A stretch of 64,000 nucleotides of DNA, from NCBI RefSeq assembly GCF_002993365.1, contig NZ_PVNP01000188.1, positions 51,346 through 115,345 of the forward strand, given 5' to 3'. Positions 27,713-37,115 of this stretch are shown here, one piece after another (position 1 is the first letter of the stretch; every line of letters starts with the position of its first letter). This DNA comes from Marisediminitalea alba (GTDB lineage: Bacteria > Pseudomonadota > Gammaproteobacteria > Enterobacterales > Alteromonadaceae). A program made the translations under genes and the position numbers. A model generated the notes under the pieces. It searched no databases, was not told the origin of the DNA, and worked only from the letters and a program-made list of their open reading frames with translations.

Positions 27713-28351
27713 ATGAGTATCGCTGATATGCGTCGTCAGTACAGTCAGGGGCATTTAACTGATAATGATTTAACTGACCATCCGGTAGACCTGTTTAAAC
27801 AGTGGCTGGGCGCGGCAATAGATGCGGGGATCCCGGACCCTACTGCGATGACGGTAGCTACCGTCGATGCTGAAGGTCAGCCCTCCCAGCGCATTGTGTT
27901 ACTCAAAGACTACGACCACGAAGGGTTTGTGTTTTATACCAACCTGGGCAGTCGTAAAGCTAAAGATCTCAGTGATAATCCACGTATTTCGTTGCACTTC
28001 CCCTGGTTTTTTATGGAGCGTCAGGTGCGCATCTGTGGCACCGCACAAAAGCTTACCACGGCGCAAAATGCCAGATACTTTTTATCCCGGCCGAAAGATT
28101 CACAGCTGGCAGCCTGGGCGTCCCAGCAGAGCCAGCCAATCTCCAGCCGCGAGCTGCTGATGACACAGTTTCATCAGATGAAAGAAAAGTTTGCGAAGAA
28201 GGAAATCCCGCTGCCGGATTTCTGGGGCGGCTTTAAAGTGATGCCCCATCAAATCGAATTCTGGCAGGGCGGTGAAGACCGTCTGCACGACCGCTTCGAG
28301 TATACTAAGCAGGCTGATAACAGCTGGACAACCCAGCGCTTAATGCCTTAG
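27713..28351 (+). CDS. pdxH: Pyridoxamine/pyridoxine 5'-phosphate oxidase
   Basis: 212 aa from ATG 27713, placed 5 bp after AGGTGG (27702-27707), which rules out the GTG at 27704. FMN enzyme making pyridoxal phosphate. Motifs: PTAMTVATVDAEGQPSQRIVLLKDYD, FYTNLGSRKAKDL, ERQVRICGTAQKL and the C-terminal FWQGGEDRLHDRFEY. It follows era by 17 bp and may share its transcript. The product cofactor is used by glyA in the same window, but no regulatory link is visible. Confidence 0.97.
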   Translation: MSIADMRRQYSQGHLTDNDLTDHPVDLFKQWLGAAIDAGIPDPTAMTVATVDAEGQPSQRIVLLKDYDHEGFVFYTNLGSRKAKDLSDNPRISLHFPWFFMERQVRICGTAQKLTTAQNARYFLSRPKDSQLAAWASQQSQPISSRELLMTQFHQMKEKFAKKEIPLPDFWGGFKVMPHQIEFWQGGEDRLHDRFEYTKQADNSWTTQRLMP

Positions 28352-28365
28352 TTTGACCGTTACCC

Positions 28366-29142
28366 ATGATTGATTCGCACTGCCATCTGGATCTCCCTGA
28401 GTTTGAACCAGACTGGCAGGACGTACTCAATAGTGCCGTTAGCAAAGGCGTTGAGCGAATTTTAATTCCCGGCACAACGGTATCAGGCTGGCAGCGCCAG
28501 CAAAACATGGCGGCCGACAACGCCCAACTGGATGTGGCGTTTGGCCTGCATCCTTATTTTTTCCCAGATGAGCCTGAAAACGCGTTGGCGGCTCTACGCG
28601 AACAACTACAAACCACCACGATAAAGCCTGTAGCCATTGGTGAAATTGGCATCGACGGCGCCATAGACACGTCGCTAAAGGCCCAGCAGTCTTTATTTGA
28701 AGCTCAGCTCGAAATGGCCAGCGAACAGTCTCTGCCGGTTATTTTGCATCATCACCGCTCTCATCACTTATTACTAGAATCTATTAAACGCAGCCGCTTT
28801 ACGCAGGGCGGTGTCATCCACGCGTTTTCCGGTAGTGAACAGGTTGCCAGGCAATATATTGATGTAGGATTTAAGTTAGGCATCGGTGGCACCATTACCT
28901 ATTCGCGGGCTCAGAAAACCCGGCAAACCGTGGCAAATATTCCATTGCAGCATTTGTTGCTGGAGACGGATGCGCCGGATATGCCCATGTCCGGCCGACA
29001 GGGGGCGCGCAATGAGCCGCAGTTTATTGGTGAAGTGGTTGCTGCCCTGGCTGATTTGCATGGCATAACACCGGAGGCGGTTATAGAACAGACAACGGCC
29101 AATTACTTTGCCTTATTTGGCTCCCGCACCCAATGTAAATAA
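28366..29142 (+). CDS. TatD-family metal-dependent deoxyribonuclease (YjjV type)
   Basis: 258 aa TIM-barrel hydrolase. Metal ligands are seen in MIDSHCHLDLP, GEIGIDG, PVILHHHRSHHLLLE, VIHAFSG and LLETDAPDMP. The ILHxxRSHxxLL wording resembles YjjV more than TatD itself. These enzymes act as 3'-5' exonucleases or quality-control deacylases on nucleic acids; the exact substrate of YjjV is unsettled. It starts 14 bp after pdxH and its 3' end overlaps the convergent ytjB-like gene by 40 bp. Confidence 0.92.
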   Translation: MIDSHCHLDLPEFEPDWQDVLNSAVSKGVERILIPGTTVSGWQRQQNMAADNAQLDVAFGLHPYFFPDEPENALAALREQLQTTTIKPVAIGEIGIDGAIDTSLKAQQSLFEAQLEMASEQSLPVILHHHRSHHLLLESIKRSRFTQGGVIHAFSGSEQVARQYIDVGFKLGIGGTITYSRAQKTRQTVANIPLQHLLLETDAPDMPMSGRQGARNEPQFIGEVVAALADLHGITPEAVIEQTTANYFALFGSRTQCK

Positions 29143-29546
29143 CCAAGTACCTGATCATCCTCTTTTACCGGTACAAAGAAGCTGGTACGAAGTGGCTCTT
29201 CCCGTATCAGTTGTGGCAATAATGTAGTAACCCCCTGTTGTGCGATACGTTCGCCGGAGGCTGAGAATACCGCGGCACGAAGAATGTTGTCATCCTCGGC
29301 CATACTGGCCAGAACCCGGTTAATTTCCGCCTGATTTAACGCTGCCACTGCCGGGCGAATAAGTCTCTCGTAGTGACGCCCCAGAGGCTCCTCCGCTGGC
29401 AACGACTGATCCATCTGGCTGGTTACGGCAACCATCACTGCGATAAACAAACCGGTTATCAGTAAGGTCAGCAGAATAAGCCGGTGGGCGGTAGAGAACG
29501 TAATACGGCGCAATGCAAAGCCTTTTTTAAGATTAAAAATGTGCAA
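29103..29546 (-). CDS. AhpA/YtjB (Smp)-like membrane protein
   Basis: 147 aa. One N-terminal membrane helix (AHRLILLTLLITGLFIAVMVAVTS) follows a positively charged start (LKKGFALRRITF). The rest is a small periplasmic domain with VFSASGERIAQQG and a C-terminal PVKEDDQVLGYLHWVRE, resembling the sensor-like region of YtjB/Smp. In E. coli ytjB is likewise divergent from serB, which supports the call. E. coli YtjB is longer (about 214 aa). Function is poorly known. The 3' end lies inside the tatD-like gene. Confidence 0.75.
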   Translation of the reverse strand: MHIFNLKKGFALRRITFSTAHRLILLTLLITGLFIAVMVAVTSQMDQSLPAEEPLGRHYERLIRPAVAALNQAEINRVLASMAEDDNILRAAVFSASGERIAQQGVTTLLPQLIREEPLRTSFFVPVKEDDQVLGYLHWVREPNKAK

Positions 29547-29615
29547 CTTAGTCTAACTATGCATTTCCCAAACGCGGCGTATCCGTTAGGATCGGACTAT
29601 TAGTTAACTCAAGTG

Positions 29616-30644
29616 ATGAGAACTCGCCCTTTGGAATTAACAACGCTTAGTACAGAACAATTGACCAGCGCAGCCTTTCTTTCAGCTACGTTGGCAGAAT
29701 ATCAGAATCTTCGCTGGGATCAATCGTGCACCGGACTTACCGTAGAGGCCCATGCCCAATCTGCTCAGCAACTTATCGTTAGCGGCCAGTCATTAACGCT
29801 GGAACAGCTGGCTATGATAGTTCAACATCTGGCACCCGCGGTGAAGCTTGGAAGTTTCAGGCTGCACCCTCACAGTGCCCTGATCGGCGGCACTGCAATT
29901 AGCTTTGATGTTGAATCGGTCGATGTTACAACACAGACGCTGCATGATCTGCTCGATGGCGCCGCTAAGGCGTGTCACTGTGAAGTGGCATTGCGTGGTA
30001 ACACGCCGCTGTTAACTCAGCCGGGCCTGTTGGTGATGGATATGGATTCTACTGTTATCCAAATTGAGTGTATTGATGAAATAGCCAAGCTCGCTGGCCT
30101 CGGCGAACAGGTTGCGGCGGTAACCGAAAAAGCCATGCGTGGTGAGCTTGATTTTGCTGAAAGCCTGCGTTCCCGGGTAGGTTGTCTGGATGGCGTGGAA
30201 GTGAGTCAGCTTAAGCAGATCCGCGACAGCATTCCGTTAATGCCCGGACTGCAACACTTACTTCATGTGCTGCAGCAGAATGGTTGGAAAATTGCCATTG
30301 CCTCCGGAGGCTTTACCTACTTCGCCGGGTATCTGGAGAATCGCTTAGGGCTTGATGCATCAAGAGCTAATGTGCTCGAAGCTGAAGACGGCAAACTCAC
30401 TGGCCGGGTAGTAGGCGGTATAGTAGATGCCCAGGTTAAGGCTGAGACGGTCGAGGAGCTGGCCCGCCGCTGGGATATCCCGATGACCCAGACGGTTGCC
30501 ATGGGGGATGGTGCTAACGATCTTAAAATGATGGGTGTGGCGGCATTAGGTGTGGCTTTTGAAGCCAAGCCGGTAGTCAATGCCCAGGCCGACGTGGCAA
30601 TTCGTTACTCCGGTCTGGACGCGTTGTTAACCTATTTGCAATAG
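29616..30644 (+). CDS. serB: Phosphoserine phosphatase
   Basis: 342 aa from ATG 29616 (an adjacent GTG at 29613 is also possible). The HAD phosphatase core begins with LLVMDMDSTVIQIECIDEIA (nucleophile and acid/base Asp), then GMRGELDFAESLRSRV-type cap, IASGGFTYFAGYL and AMGDGANDLKMMGVAALGVAF. The N-terminal 140 residues form an ACT-like regulatory region. It catalyses the final step of serine synthesis; glyA in this window uses the product. Convergent with the large PilZ gene, 11 bp apart. Confidence 0.96.
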   Translation: MRTRPLELTTLSTEQLTSAAFLSATLAEYQNLRWDQSCTGLTVEAHAQSAQQLIVSGQSLTLEQLAMIVQHLAPAVKLGSFRLHPHSALIGGTAISFDVESVDVTTQTLHDLLDGAAKACHCEVALRGNTPLLTQPGLLVMDMDSTVIQIECIDEIAKLAGLGEQVAAVTEKAMRGELDFAESLRSRVGCLDGVEVSQLKQIRDSIPLMPGLQHLLHVLQQNGWKIAIASGGFTYFAGYLENRLGLDASRANVLEAEDGKLTGRVVGGIVDAQVKAETVEELARRWDIPMTQTVAMGDGANDLKMMGVAALGVAFEAKPVVNAQADVAIRYSGLDALLTYLQ

Positions 30645-30655
30645 GGCTAAACGGC

Positions 30656-33178
30656 CTAGCTTTTCAGTAACGCCTTGATGCCGCCTGGCTCAATGGCGTG
30701 CTGACTGGGCGTTTTGTGATTTTCGGCAATGCGGTGCTCATCGAAACCAAACCGCAATAGTACCTGGTCTGTAATATCCACTGCGTGGACGCAGGCACTG
30801 ATACTCCACAAGCGTTCTTCGAGCTCTTTGGCCCGGTGAATCGCGTAAACCCCAATGTAATTGATTTCCGACTGAAGCATTTCCAGATCGGGCTTACCTG
30901 TTACCGTTACCGTAATTGTCATAGCAATAAACTGGCCTGTGGTCAGGGCATTTTCTATAAACTGTTGGCGCGACTCATCGGAGCTGAAACGATACTCGTA
31001 GCGGGCGTCGATGGCATCGGCCGGCTCTTTCTCTGCTGGCCGGAAGGCGACGAACAGCTCACGGGTGACGGGGGAATGTTCGGTTTTTACCTGTTTTATG
31101 GATTGCTGTATGAAAGGGGCATTCAACGCGCGGTCGCGGAAGAATACCTCAAGGTTCATTTTACGTTGTTCGGCAAAATGACTAAACAAGGTTTTCAGGC
31201 GAGGATTGGCGGCATCGCCTAAAACCCCTACCTGAGGTAAATAGCGCCCGCCCACCTTAGATAACACAAAAGCCAGGGTCGAAGGGGTCTTGGCATTTAT
31301 ACAGCGTAAAGCATGGCCAATGCCCGGGATTTCTTCTTCATCAGGATAGGTTTTCAGTGACGATTTATTGCTCTTTATCAGTTCTGCAAAGAAGCGGCGT
31401 GCAGGCAGACCATCCTCGCCGGCAACCGAACGTAAATGCAGCACATTCTTATCACCACTGATATGAACCACCCGATAATGTAAGTCGCTGACATCAAACT
31501 TACTGGTCAGCTCCTGTAATTTGGGCAGGCTGACCAGCACCCGCATATTCAGGTCGCCGTGATATTCGCCGTCGATTTCTATGCGCAGGCCGTTAATTGA
31601 AATATCTTCACTGATGCCATTGATGGTTTGCCCTCTGGCCAGTACCTGCACTGCTGTACGTAACAGATACCGGGTTTCCATGCGCTGTTCCTGGAACTTA
31701 TAGCGGAAAGCCTTAATTTCTCCGGGCGGGCGATTGCGGGCATGACCAAATAATTTCAACGCCTTCAACTGAGCGCGGTCAATTTTAATCTGACTGAACT
31801 GTAACTGCTCGCGATCAGAGGTAATATCGGTTATCTGTACTGCGTAGGCCAGATTTTGTAACCGAGCCATCAGGCGAGGAGCCGGCCTGGCATTCTGGCG
31901 TTTTACCTTGGTGCCTACATCATCGGGCAGTGACAGCGGCGCGTAAGCATCTTTGGGTGAAATTTTTACGATACCGACCTTAAATACCCGCCAGCTTACT
32001 TTTCTGGCACCAAAGCCAATAAATAACTCACTCAGAGCCGGGTGGCGGGCCAGTTCGTCACTGGAAGCGGAATAAAAATAGATTTTGCCGTTCTGAATAT
32101 GGTTAAAGCTGTAAACATACAGCGCCGGGGCTGCATGTTTACTCTGAATCAACTGTTTTAGTCGGTCTGCGGTGAGCAGATAACCAAGTCGTAACTCATC
32201 TTCCTCGTCGTTCCAGTAGCTCAGAATATGGCGGTTTAAATCGTTGGCCATGGCAAACAGTGCTCGCGCCCGGCCTTCCTTTACTTCGATAAACACCGGC
32301 AGTGTAGGACAACTGGGCGAGAAGTACTGCTCGCAGGACTTGTTGATAATGGCGTCTATGGTGTTATCCATATTCACCTTGTAACGCCGTTTATTGCCAT
32401 GAATAAACTTATCGATAAACTGGTCGAAATGGCTGTTAGGGGCGTCCTGCAGACGTTTCATCTGCAGAAACTGGAATTCTTTTTTGCGGGAAATACTGAC
32501 TACCTGATATTTGATAGCCATTTTTTTATCCAGCGAGTACTCTGTTTCAAGGCCCCGGAAATACACACCGATTTTTTCACCGGGCTTAAAGAGTTGCTCT
32601 TTGGAGAGCTTTATTTTCATGCCCTTGGTGGATATGTCGACGCTGGTTGCCCGCAGGCTGTTGTTGGTTTCGGTAAACACTTCCAACGCCACGGCGAAGT
32701 TCATTCGCTCTTCGTTGCGCTTTGCATAGCTCAACAGGTTGATATTAGGCACATCAAATTGCGAGATGCTGTTGTTGGTTTTTTCCGGTATTTCGACGTC
32801 TTGTTCATTGCGGGCTTCAGCTTTTTCGCGAATGACACGAAAATTGTTTTCCGTGGCCAGCACCGCTTCATAAACACCAAAACAGTATAAGCCGAACATC
32901 CGCACCTGTTGTTCGAACACCTCAATGGCTACGTCATCCAGGTAATGCCTGATACCGTCGTATTGGTATAGCCGACACTCACCGTCTACCTGACCGCGCA
33001 AATCGATAGCTCGCATGCAGGGGCGCGCCAAGCGTTTTACTTCCATTTTTATCAAAAAACGCTTTTCTTTAGGAACATGGGAAGCAACCTGCTGAAGTAC
33101 CTGATTGAACTCGGGTTCTTTCACCATGGGTTTGAGCTGTTCTATTATCTGCGCGTACTGCGATAAATCCTGATTCAT
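30656..33178 (-). CDS. Large tandem PilZ-domain protein
   Basis: 840 aa, cytoplasmic, with no signal peptide or membrane helix seen. Two PilZ domains carry complete c-di-GMP motifs: RNEER at 154-158 with DISTKG at 181-186, and RMETR at 499-503 with DISING at 525-530. The segments before (1-150), between (about 250-490) and after (about 590-840) match nothing I recognise; the last and middle parts have similar openings (alternating charged helices) and may be repeated units. Probably a c-di-GMP effector; the pilus, stator and GGDEF-EAL genes nearby make motility or pili likely outputs, by inference. A second PilZ protein lies past radA. Confidence 0.85.
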   Translation of the reverse strand: MNQDLSQYAQIIEQLKPMVKEPEFNQVLQQVASHVPKEKRFLIKMEVKRLARPCMRAIDLRGQVDGECRLYQYDGIRHYLDDVAIEVFEQQVRMFGLYCFGVYEAVLATENNFRVIREKAEARNEQDVEIPEKTNNSISQFDVPNINLLSYAKRNEERMNFAVALEVFTETNNSLRATSVDISTKGMKIKLSKEQLFKPGEKIGVYFRGLETEYSLDKKMAIKYQVVSISRKKEFQFLQMKRLQDAPNSHFDQFIDKFIHGNKRRYKVNMDNTIDAIINKSCEQYFSPSCPTLPVFIEVKEGRARALFAMANDLNRHILSYWNDEEDELRLGYLLTADRLKQLIQSKHAAPALYVYSFNHIQNGKIYFYSASSDELARHPALSELFIGFGARKVSWRVFKVGIVKISPKDAYAPLSLPDDVGTKVKRQNARPAPRLMARLQNLAYAVQITDITSDREQLQFSQIKIDRAQLKALKLFGHARNRPPGEIKAFRYKFQEQRMETRYLLRTAVQVLARGQTINGISEDISINGLRIEIDGEYHGDLNMRVLVSLPKLQELTSKFDVSDLHYRVVHISGDKNVLHLRSVAGEDGLPARRFFAELIKSNKSSLKTYPDEEEIPGIGHALRCINAKTPSTLAFVLSKVGGRYLPQVGVLGDAANPRLKTLFSHFAEQRKMNLEVFFRDRALNAPFIQQSIKQVKTEHSPVTRELFVAFRPAEKEPADAIDARYEYRFSSDESRQQFIENALTTGQFIAMTITVTVTGKPDLEMLQSEINYIGVYAIHRAKELEERLWSISACVHAVDITDQVLLRFGFDEHRIAENHKTPSQHAIEPGGIKALLKS

Positions 33179-33356
33179 GCGAGGTTTTGCTGTGTCCGTG
33201 ACGGCTTTTTAGTATATTAACGACTTATCGGCAAAATAACTGACTACATTAACGTGCAGGTGATTCTGCTGTTTCTTAAGTGATGAGTTCTGTAAACAGA
33301 AGCACATCCTTGTTAACGAAATCATAATACTTATATTTGCAGAAACCAATTGATTT

Positions 33357-34727
33357 ATGGCGAAACGAAAAACAGCTTTTGTATGCTCTGATTGCGGTGC
33401 CGAATTCCCGCGCTGGCAGGGCCAGTGCAGTGAGTGCAAAGCCTGGAATACTATCTCTGAATTTGTTGTCAGTCCGGCCAAATCCACGGCTAAGGGTAAC
33501 TTTGCTGGTTATGCTGGCCAGACTCACAGTCAAATCCAGACACTGAATGAGATTAACGTAGAGGACTTACCCCGTTTTAGCTCCGGCCTTAAAGAACTCG
33601 ACCGGGTGTTGGGCGGCGGTATTGTGCCGGGGTCGGCCATTTTAATCGGTGGCTCACCGGGAGCCGGTAAAAGTACGCTGTTGTTACAGGTTATGTGTCA
33701 GCAAGCTGCCACTAAGTCGGCGCTTTACGTGACTGGTGAAGAATCGCTGCAACAGGTAGCGATGCGCGCCAGACGCCTCGGCCTGCCCGATGACAAGCTG
33801 ATGATGCTGGCTGAAACCAACGTTGAAATGATTTGCGACCTGGCGTTAAAGCAAAAACCACAGATTATGGTTATCGATTCTATTCAGGTTATGCATGTCT
33901 CTGATGTCCAGTCGGCCCCGGGCAGTGTATCGCAGGTGAGGGAAAGTGCCGCCTATCTGACTCGTTTTGCCAAGCAGCATCATATTGCCATGTTTATTGT
34001 TGGCCATGTTACCAAAGACGGCAGTCTGGCCGGGCCAAAGGTCCTTGAGCACTGTATTGATTGCTCGATGATGCTCGAAGGTGAGAGTGACGGGAGATTC
34101 AGAACGCTGCGCAGTCATAAAAACCGTTTTGGTGCGGTTAATGAACTGGGCGTATTTGGTATGACAGACAAAGGGGTGAAAGAAGTCGGTAACCCCTCAG
34201 CGATATTCCTTAGTCGCAGCGACAGTCAGGCCCCGGGCTCTGTGGTGATGGTCATATGGGAAGGCACCCGGCCGTTACTGGTTGAGATCCAGGCTCTGGT
34301 TGATTACTCGCAGCTCAATAACCCACGCCGCGTGACTGTGGGGCTTGAGCAAAACCGGTTAGCCATGTTGTTAGCGGTGATGCATCGCCACGGCAATGTG
34401 CAGATGAATGATCAGGATGTGTTTGTTAACGTGGTGGGCGGCGTGAAAGTGAGTGAAACGGCCGCCGACCTGGCCTTACTAGTAGCCATGATATCCAGTT
34501 TCCGTAACCGCGCTCTACCCCGGGAACTGATAGTCTTTGGAGAAGTAGGGCTGGCTGGCGAAATTCGCCCGGTACCGAATGGCAGTGAACGCTTGAGTGA
34601 GGCGGTTAAACATGGCTTTAAGCGAGCTATTGTGCCAAAGGCTAACGCGCCGAAAAATAAAATAGCGGGCTTAACTGTTATCCCGGTAACCAAACTGAGT
34701 GATGCGCTGGAGGCCCTCGACGCTTAG
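33357..34727 (+). CDS. radA: DNA repair protein RadA
   Basis: 456 aa. N-terminal C4 zinc finger (CSDCGAEFPRWQGQCSEC), RecA-like core with Walker A GGSPGAGKSTLLLQ and the RadA-specific KNRFGAVNELGVF, then the Lon-protease-like C-terminal domain (VFVNVVGGVKVSETAADLALLVA, VFGEVGLAGEIRPV). RadA promotes branch migration of recombination intermediates, including during natural transformation. Preceded 178 bp away by the divergent large PilZ gene; the 3' end overlaps the small PilZ gene by 4 bp. Confidence 0.97.
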   Translation: MAKRKTAFVCSDCGAEFPRWQGQCSECKAWNTISEFVVSPAKSTAKGNFAGYAGQTHSQIQTLNEINVEDLPRFSSGLKELDRVLGGGIVPGSAILIGGSPGAGKSTLLLQVMCQQAATKSALYVTGEESLQQVAMRARRLGLPDDKLMMLAETNVEMICDLALKQKPQIMVIDSIQVMHVSDVQSAPGSVSQVRESAAYLTRFAKQHHIAMFIVGHVTKDGSLAGPKVLEHCIDCSMMLEGESDGRFRTLRSHKNRFGAVNELGVFGMTDKGVKEVGNPSAIFLSRSDSQAPGSVVMVIWEGTRPLLVEIQALVDYSQLNNPRRVTVGLEQNRLAMLLAVMHRHGNVQMNDQDVFVNVVGGVKVSETAADLALLVAMISSFRNRALPRELIVFGEVGLAGEIRPVPNGSERLSEAVKHGFKRAIVPKANAPKNKIAGLTVIPVTKLSDALEALDA

Positions 34728-35137
34728 TCAGAAGGCATTGACGCGGTGATCTTGTCGACCAGTGTTTCAAGCTCAGTGGCGTCAACATCGTCCTGACCGC
34801 TGTTCAACAGCAACAAACGCCGCAATAGTCCTAGATCGTCTACTGAAATATGCATAATGCGGAGTCCCGCTTCGCTTGACTCTCTGTTGTCCGGCGCATG
34901 CTCCAGGCGGATTATTTCGCCGCTAAGGGATATGGGCGGACTGTCTTCATTCGCTTTAAAGTTTAGCCCGACCTTATCACTGGCAGGCAGATTCACTCCT
35001 GCTGGCAGTCGGGCTATCCGCAGCCCCAGCAACGATACATCCACCACTTCTACCTCAAAAGCATCACCTTGTGCGGTAACAAGCTGCCCTGACAAATGAA
35101 TGCCAACCCGTTGAAAATGGCGTTTTTCTTGTTGCAT
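34724..35137 (-). CDS. Small PilZ-domain protein
   Basis: 137 aa from the Met at 35137, which places KRHFQR at the N-terminus as is usual for single PilZ proteins; an upstream Met at 35197 is possible. The c-di-GMP motif is complete: RHFQR and DVSLLG. A C-terminal helical tail (LLRRLLLLNSGQDDV...) follows the barrel. It is likely a c-di-GMP receptor; the target is unknown. Convergent with radA (4-bp overlap) and preceded by ettA on the same strand? No: ettA is upstream in coordinates 35217-36884 and on the same minus strand, 79 bp away, so the two could share a transcript. Confidence 0.85.
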   Translation of the reverse strand: MQQEKRHFQRVGIHLSGQLVTAQGDAFEVEVVDVSLLGLRIARLPAGVNLPASDKVGLNFKANEDSPPISLSGEIIRLEHAPDNRESSEAGLRIMHISVDDLGLLRRLLLLNSGQDDVDATELETLVDKITASMPSD

Positions 35138-35216
35138 GGGAGAACTGATTCCTCTACTGACACACTGGCTATACACCCTTGTTTTAGTGTAGTGCATAGC
35201 CGGAGGTTTGACTGAT

Positions 35217-36884
35217 TTACTTACTGATTCGCTTGTATTTCAGTCGGTGTGGTTCAACCACGTCCTGACCAAAGTTGGCTTTTAACCAGCTTTCATAGTC
35301 GTTGTAGTTACCTTCATAGAAGTTAATTTTGCCTTCGTCCCGGTAATCAAGTATGTGGGTAGCAACACGGTCGAGGAACCAACGGTCGTGCGAGATAACC
35401 ATGGCGCAGCCCGGGAACTCAAGCAGAGCGTTTTCCAGTGCGCGAAGGGTTTCTACATCTAAATCGTTGGTGGGCTCATCGAGCAGCAATACGTTGCCGC
35501 CCGCTTTTAAGAGCTTGGCCAGATGCACCCGGTTGCGTTCACCACCAGACAAATCCTTGATGAATTTTTGCTGGTCGGTGCCTTTGAAGTTAAAGCGGCT
35601 GCAATAGGCGCGGCTGTTCAGCTCAAAATTGCCAATGCGCACGATGTCCTGGCCGTCAGACAACTCCTGCCACACAGTGTTGTTGCCATCCATGTGGTCA
35701 CGGAACTGCTCAACACTGGCGATTTTTACCGTATCACCAATGGTGATTGAACCCGAGTCGGGTTGTTCTTTATCGGTAAGCATTCTGAACAGGGTTGATT
35801 TACCAGCACCGTTAGGGCCGATAATGCCAACGATAGCCCCCTTAGGTACGGTAAACGTCATGTCGTCGATAAGGACGCGATCACCGTATGATTTTTTCAG
35901 GTGCTCGACTTCGATAACCTTATCACCCAAACGCTCACCCGGCGGGATGAACAGCTCATTGGTTTCGTTACGTTTCTGGTAATCACCGCTTGAAAGTTCT
36001 TCAAACCGTGACATACGTGCCTTGCTTTTAGCCTGACGACCTTTGGGGTTAGTACGTACCCACTCAAGTTCCTGTTTAATAGACTTCTGACGGGCGTTCT
36101 CAGTGCGCTCTTCCTGCTCAAGGCGGGCCTCTTTTTGCTCCAGCCAGGTGGAGTAGTTACCTTCCCACGGAATACCGTGGCCACGGTCGAGTTCCAAAAT
36201 CCAGCCTGCTACGTTATCGAGGAAATACCGGTCGTGGGTAATCGCCACTACGGTGCCTTCATAGTCGTGGAGGAAGCGTTCTAACCAGGCCACAGATTCG
36301 GCATCCAGGTGGTTAGTCGGTTCGTCGAGCAGCAGCATGTCGGGCTTTTCCAGCAGCAGGCGGCACAGTGCTACACGGCGGCGTTCTCCACCAGACAGCT
36401 TGCTGACGTCGGCATCCCATGGCGGCAAACGCAGTGCATCGGCGGCGCGTTCCAGCGCGTTCTCAAGGTTGTGACCGTCTTTGGTCTGGATAATGGCTTC
36501 CAGCTCGCCCTGTTCTTTCGCGAGGGCATCAAAGTCGGCATCCGGATCGGCGTAAGCGGCATACACTTCGTCGAGGCGTTTCAGAGCATGGGCAACATCT
36601 GCCACGGCTTCTTCAATATTGCCGCGCACATCTTTAGTTTCGTCCAGTTGGGGTTCCTGGGGCAGGTAGCCAATATTAATGCCGGGCTGGGCACGGGCTT
36701 CACCTTCAATCTCGGTGTCAACACCGGCCATAATGCGCAGCAGTGTGGATTTACCGGCGCCGTTTAAGCCCAGTACGCCAATTTTTGCGCCGGGGAAAAA
36801 ACTCAGTGAAATGTCTTTTAGAATCTGACGATTGGGTGGCACAATCTTGCCCACCCGGTGCATGGTATATACGTATTGTGACAT
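35217..36884 (-). CDS. ettA: Energy-dependent translational throttle protein EttA (ABC-F)
   Basis: 555 aa, normal length. Two ABC domains: Walker A GLNGAGKSTLLRIMAG and GPNGAGKSTLFRMLTD; signatures LSGGERRRVALCRLLL and LSGGERNRVHLAKLLK; Walker B LLLDEPTNHLD and LLLDEPTNDLD. The linker helix (RLEQEERTENARQKSIKQ) is the P-site tRNA interaction motif, and the EttA-type arm is present. It binds the ribosomal E site and gates the first elongation steps by ATP/ADP ratio. No transmembrane segment. The gene is followed by the small PilZ gene. Confidence 0.97.
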   Translation of the reverse strand: MSQYVYTMHRVGKIVPPNRQILKDISLSFFPGAKIGVLGLNGAGKSTLLRIMAGVDTEIEGEARAQPGINIGYLPQEPQLDETKDVRGNIEEAVADVAHALKRLDEVYAAYADPDADFDALAKEQGELEAIIQTKDGHNLENALERAADALRLPPWDADVSKLSGGERRRVALCRLLLEKPDMLLLDEPTNHLDAESVAWLERFLHDYEGTVVAITHDRYFLDNVAGWILELDRGHGIPWEGNYSTWLEQKEARLEQEERTENARQKSIKQELEWVRTNPKGRQAKSKARMSRFEELSSGDYQKRNETNELFIPPGERLGDKVIEVEHLKKSYGDRVLIDDMTFTVPKGAIVGIIGPNGAGKSTLFRMLTDKEQPDSGSITIGDTVKIASVEQFRDHMDGNNTVWQELSDGQDIVRIGNFELNSRAYCSRFNFKGTDQQKFIKDLSGGERNRVHLAKLLKAGGNVLLLDEPTNDLDVETLRALENALLEFPGCAMVISHDRWFLDRVATHILDYRDEGKINFYEGNYNDYESWLKANFGQDVVEPHRLKYKRISK

Positions 36885-37115
36885 GCTTGGTCCTGGCTTT
36901 TTAGAAAGTCGCTATTGTAATCAAAGACGCAGCCACTTGGTAGGCGTCTGCGGCTTATAGGTTAGTACAAAGTGGTATTTTTTAAATCACGTGTGAGCCA
37001 ACCGGTGTTTTTTTTTGTAAACTACCTCAATCGGAAACAGGTTTAATGTCCGGCAGGCTTGATTGCCGCTATTCATCCGCTGTCGGGTATGCCTAGAATT
37101 AATGAAGGATTTTTC

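Noticed and set aside
30785..31222. 145-aa open frame on the plus strand inside the large PilZ gene
   Set aside because: Antisense shadow of a well-supported gene with no recognisable motif or ribosome-binding site.
32399..32890. 163-aa open frame on the plus strand inside the same PilZ gene
   Set aside because: Antisense shadow, aromatic-rich composition typical of reverse frames.
36309..36767. 152-aa open frame opposite ettA
   Set aside because: Antisense shadow; ettA is complete and conserved in the minus frame.
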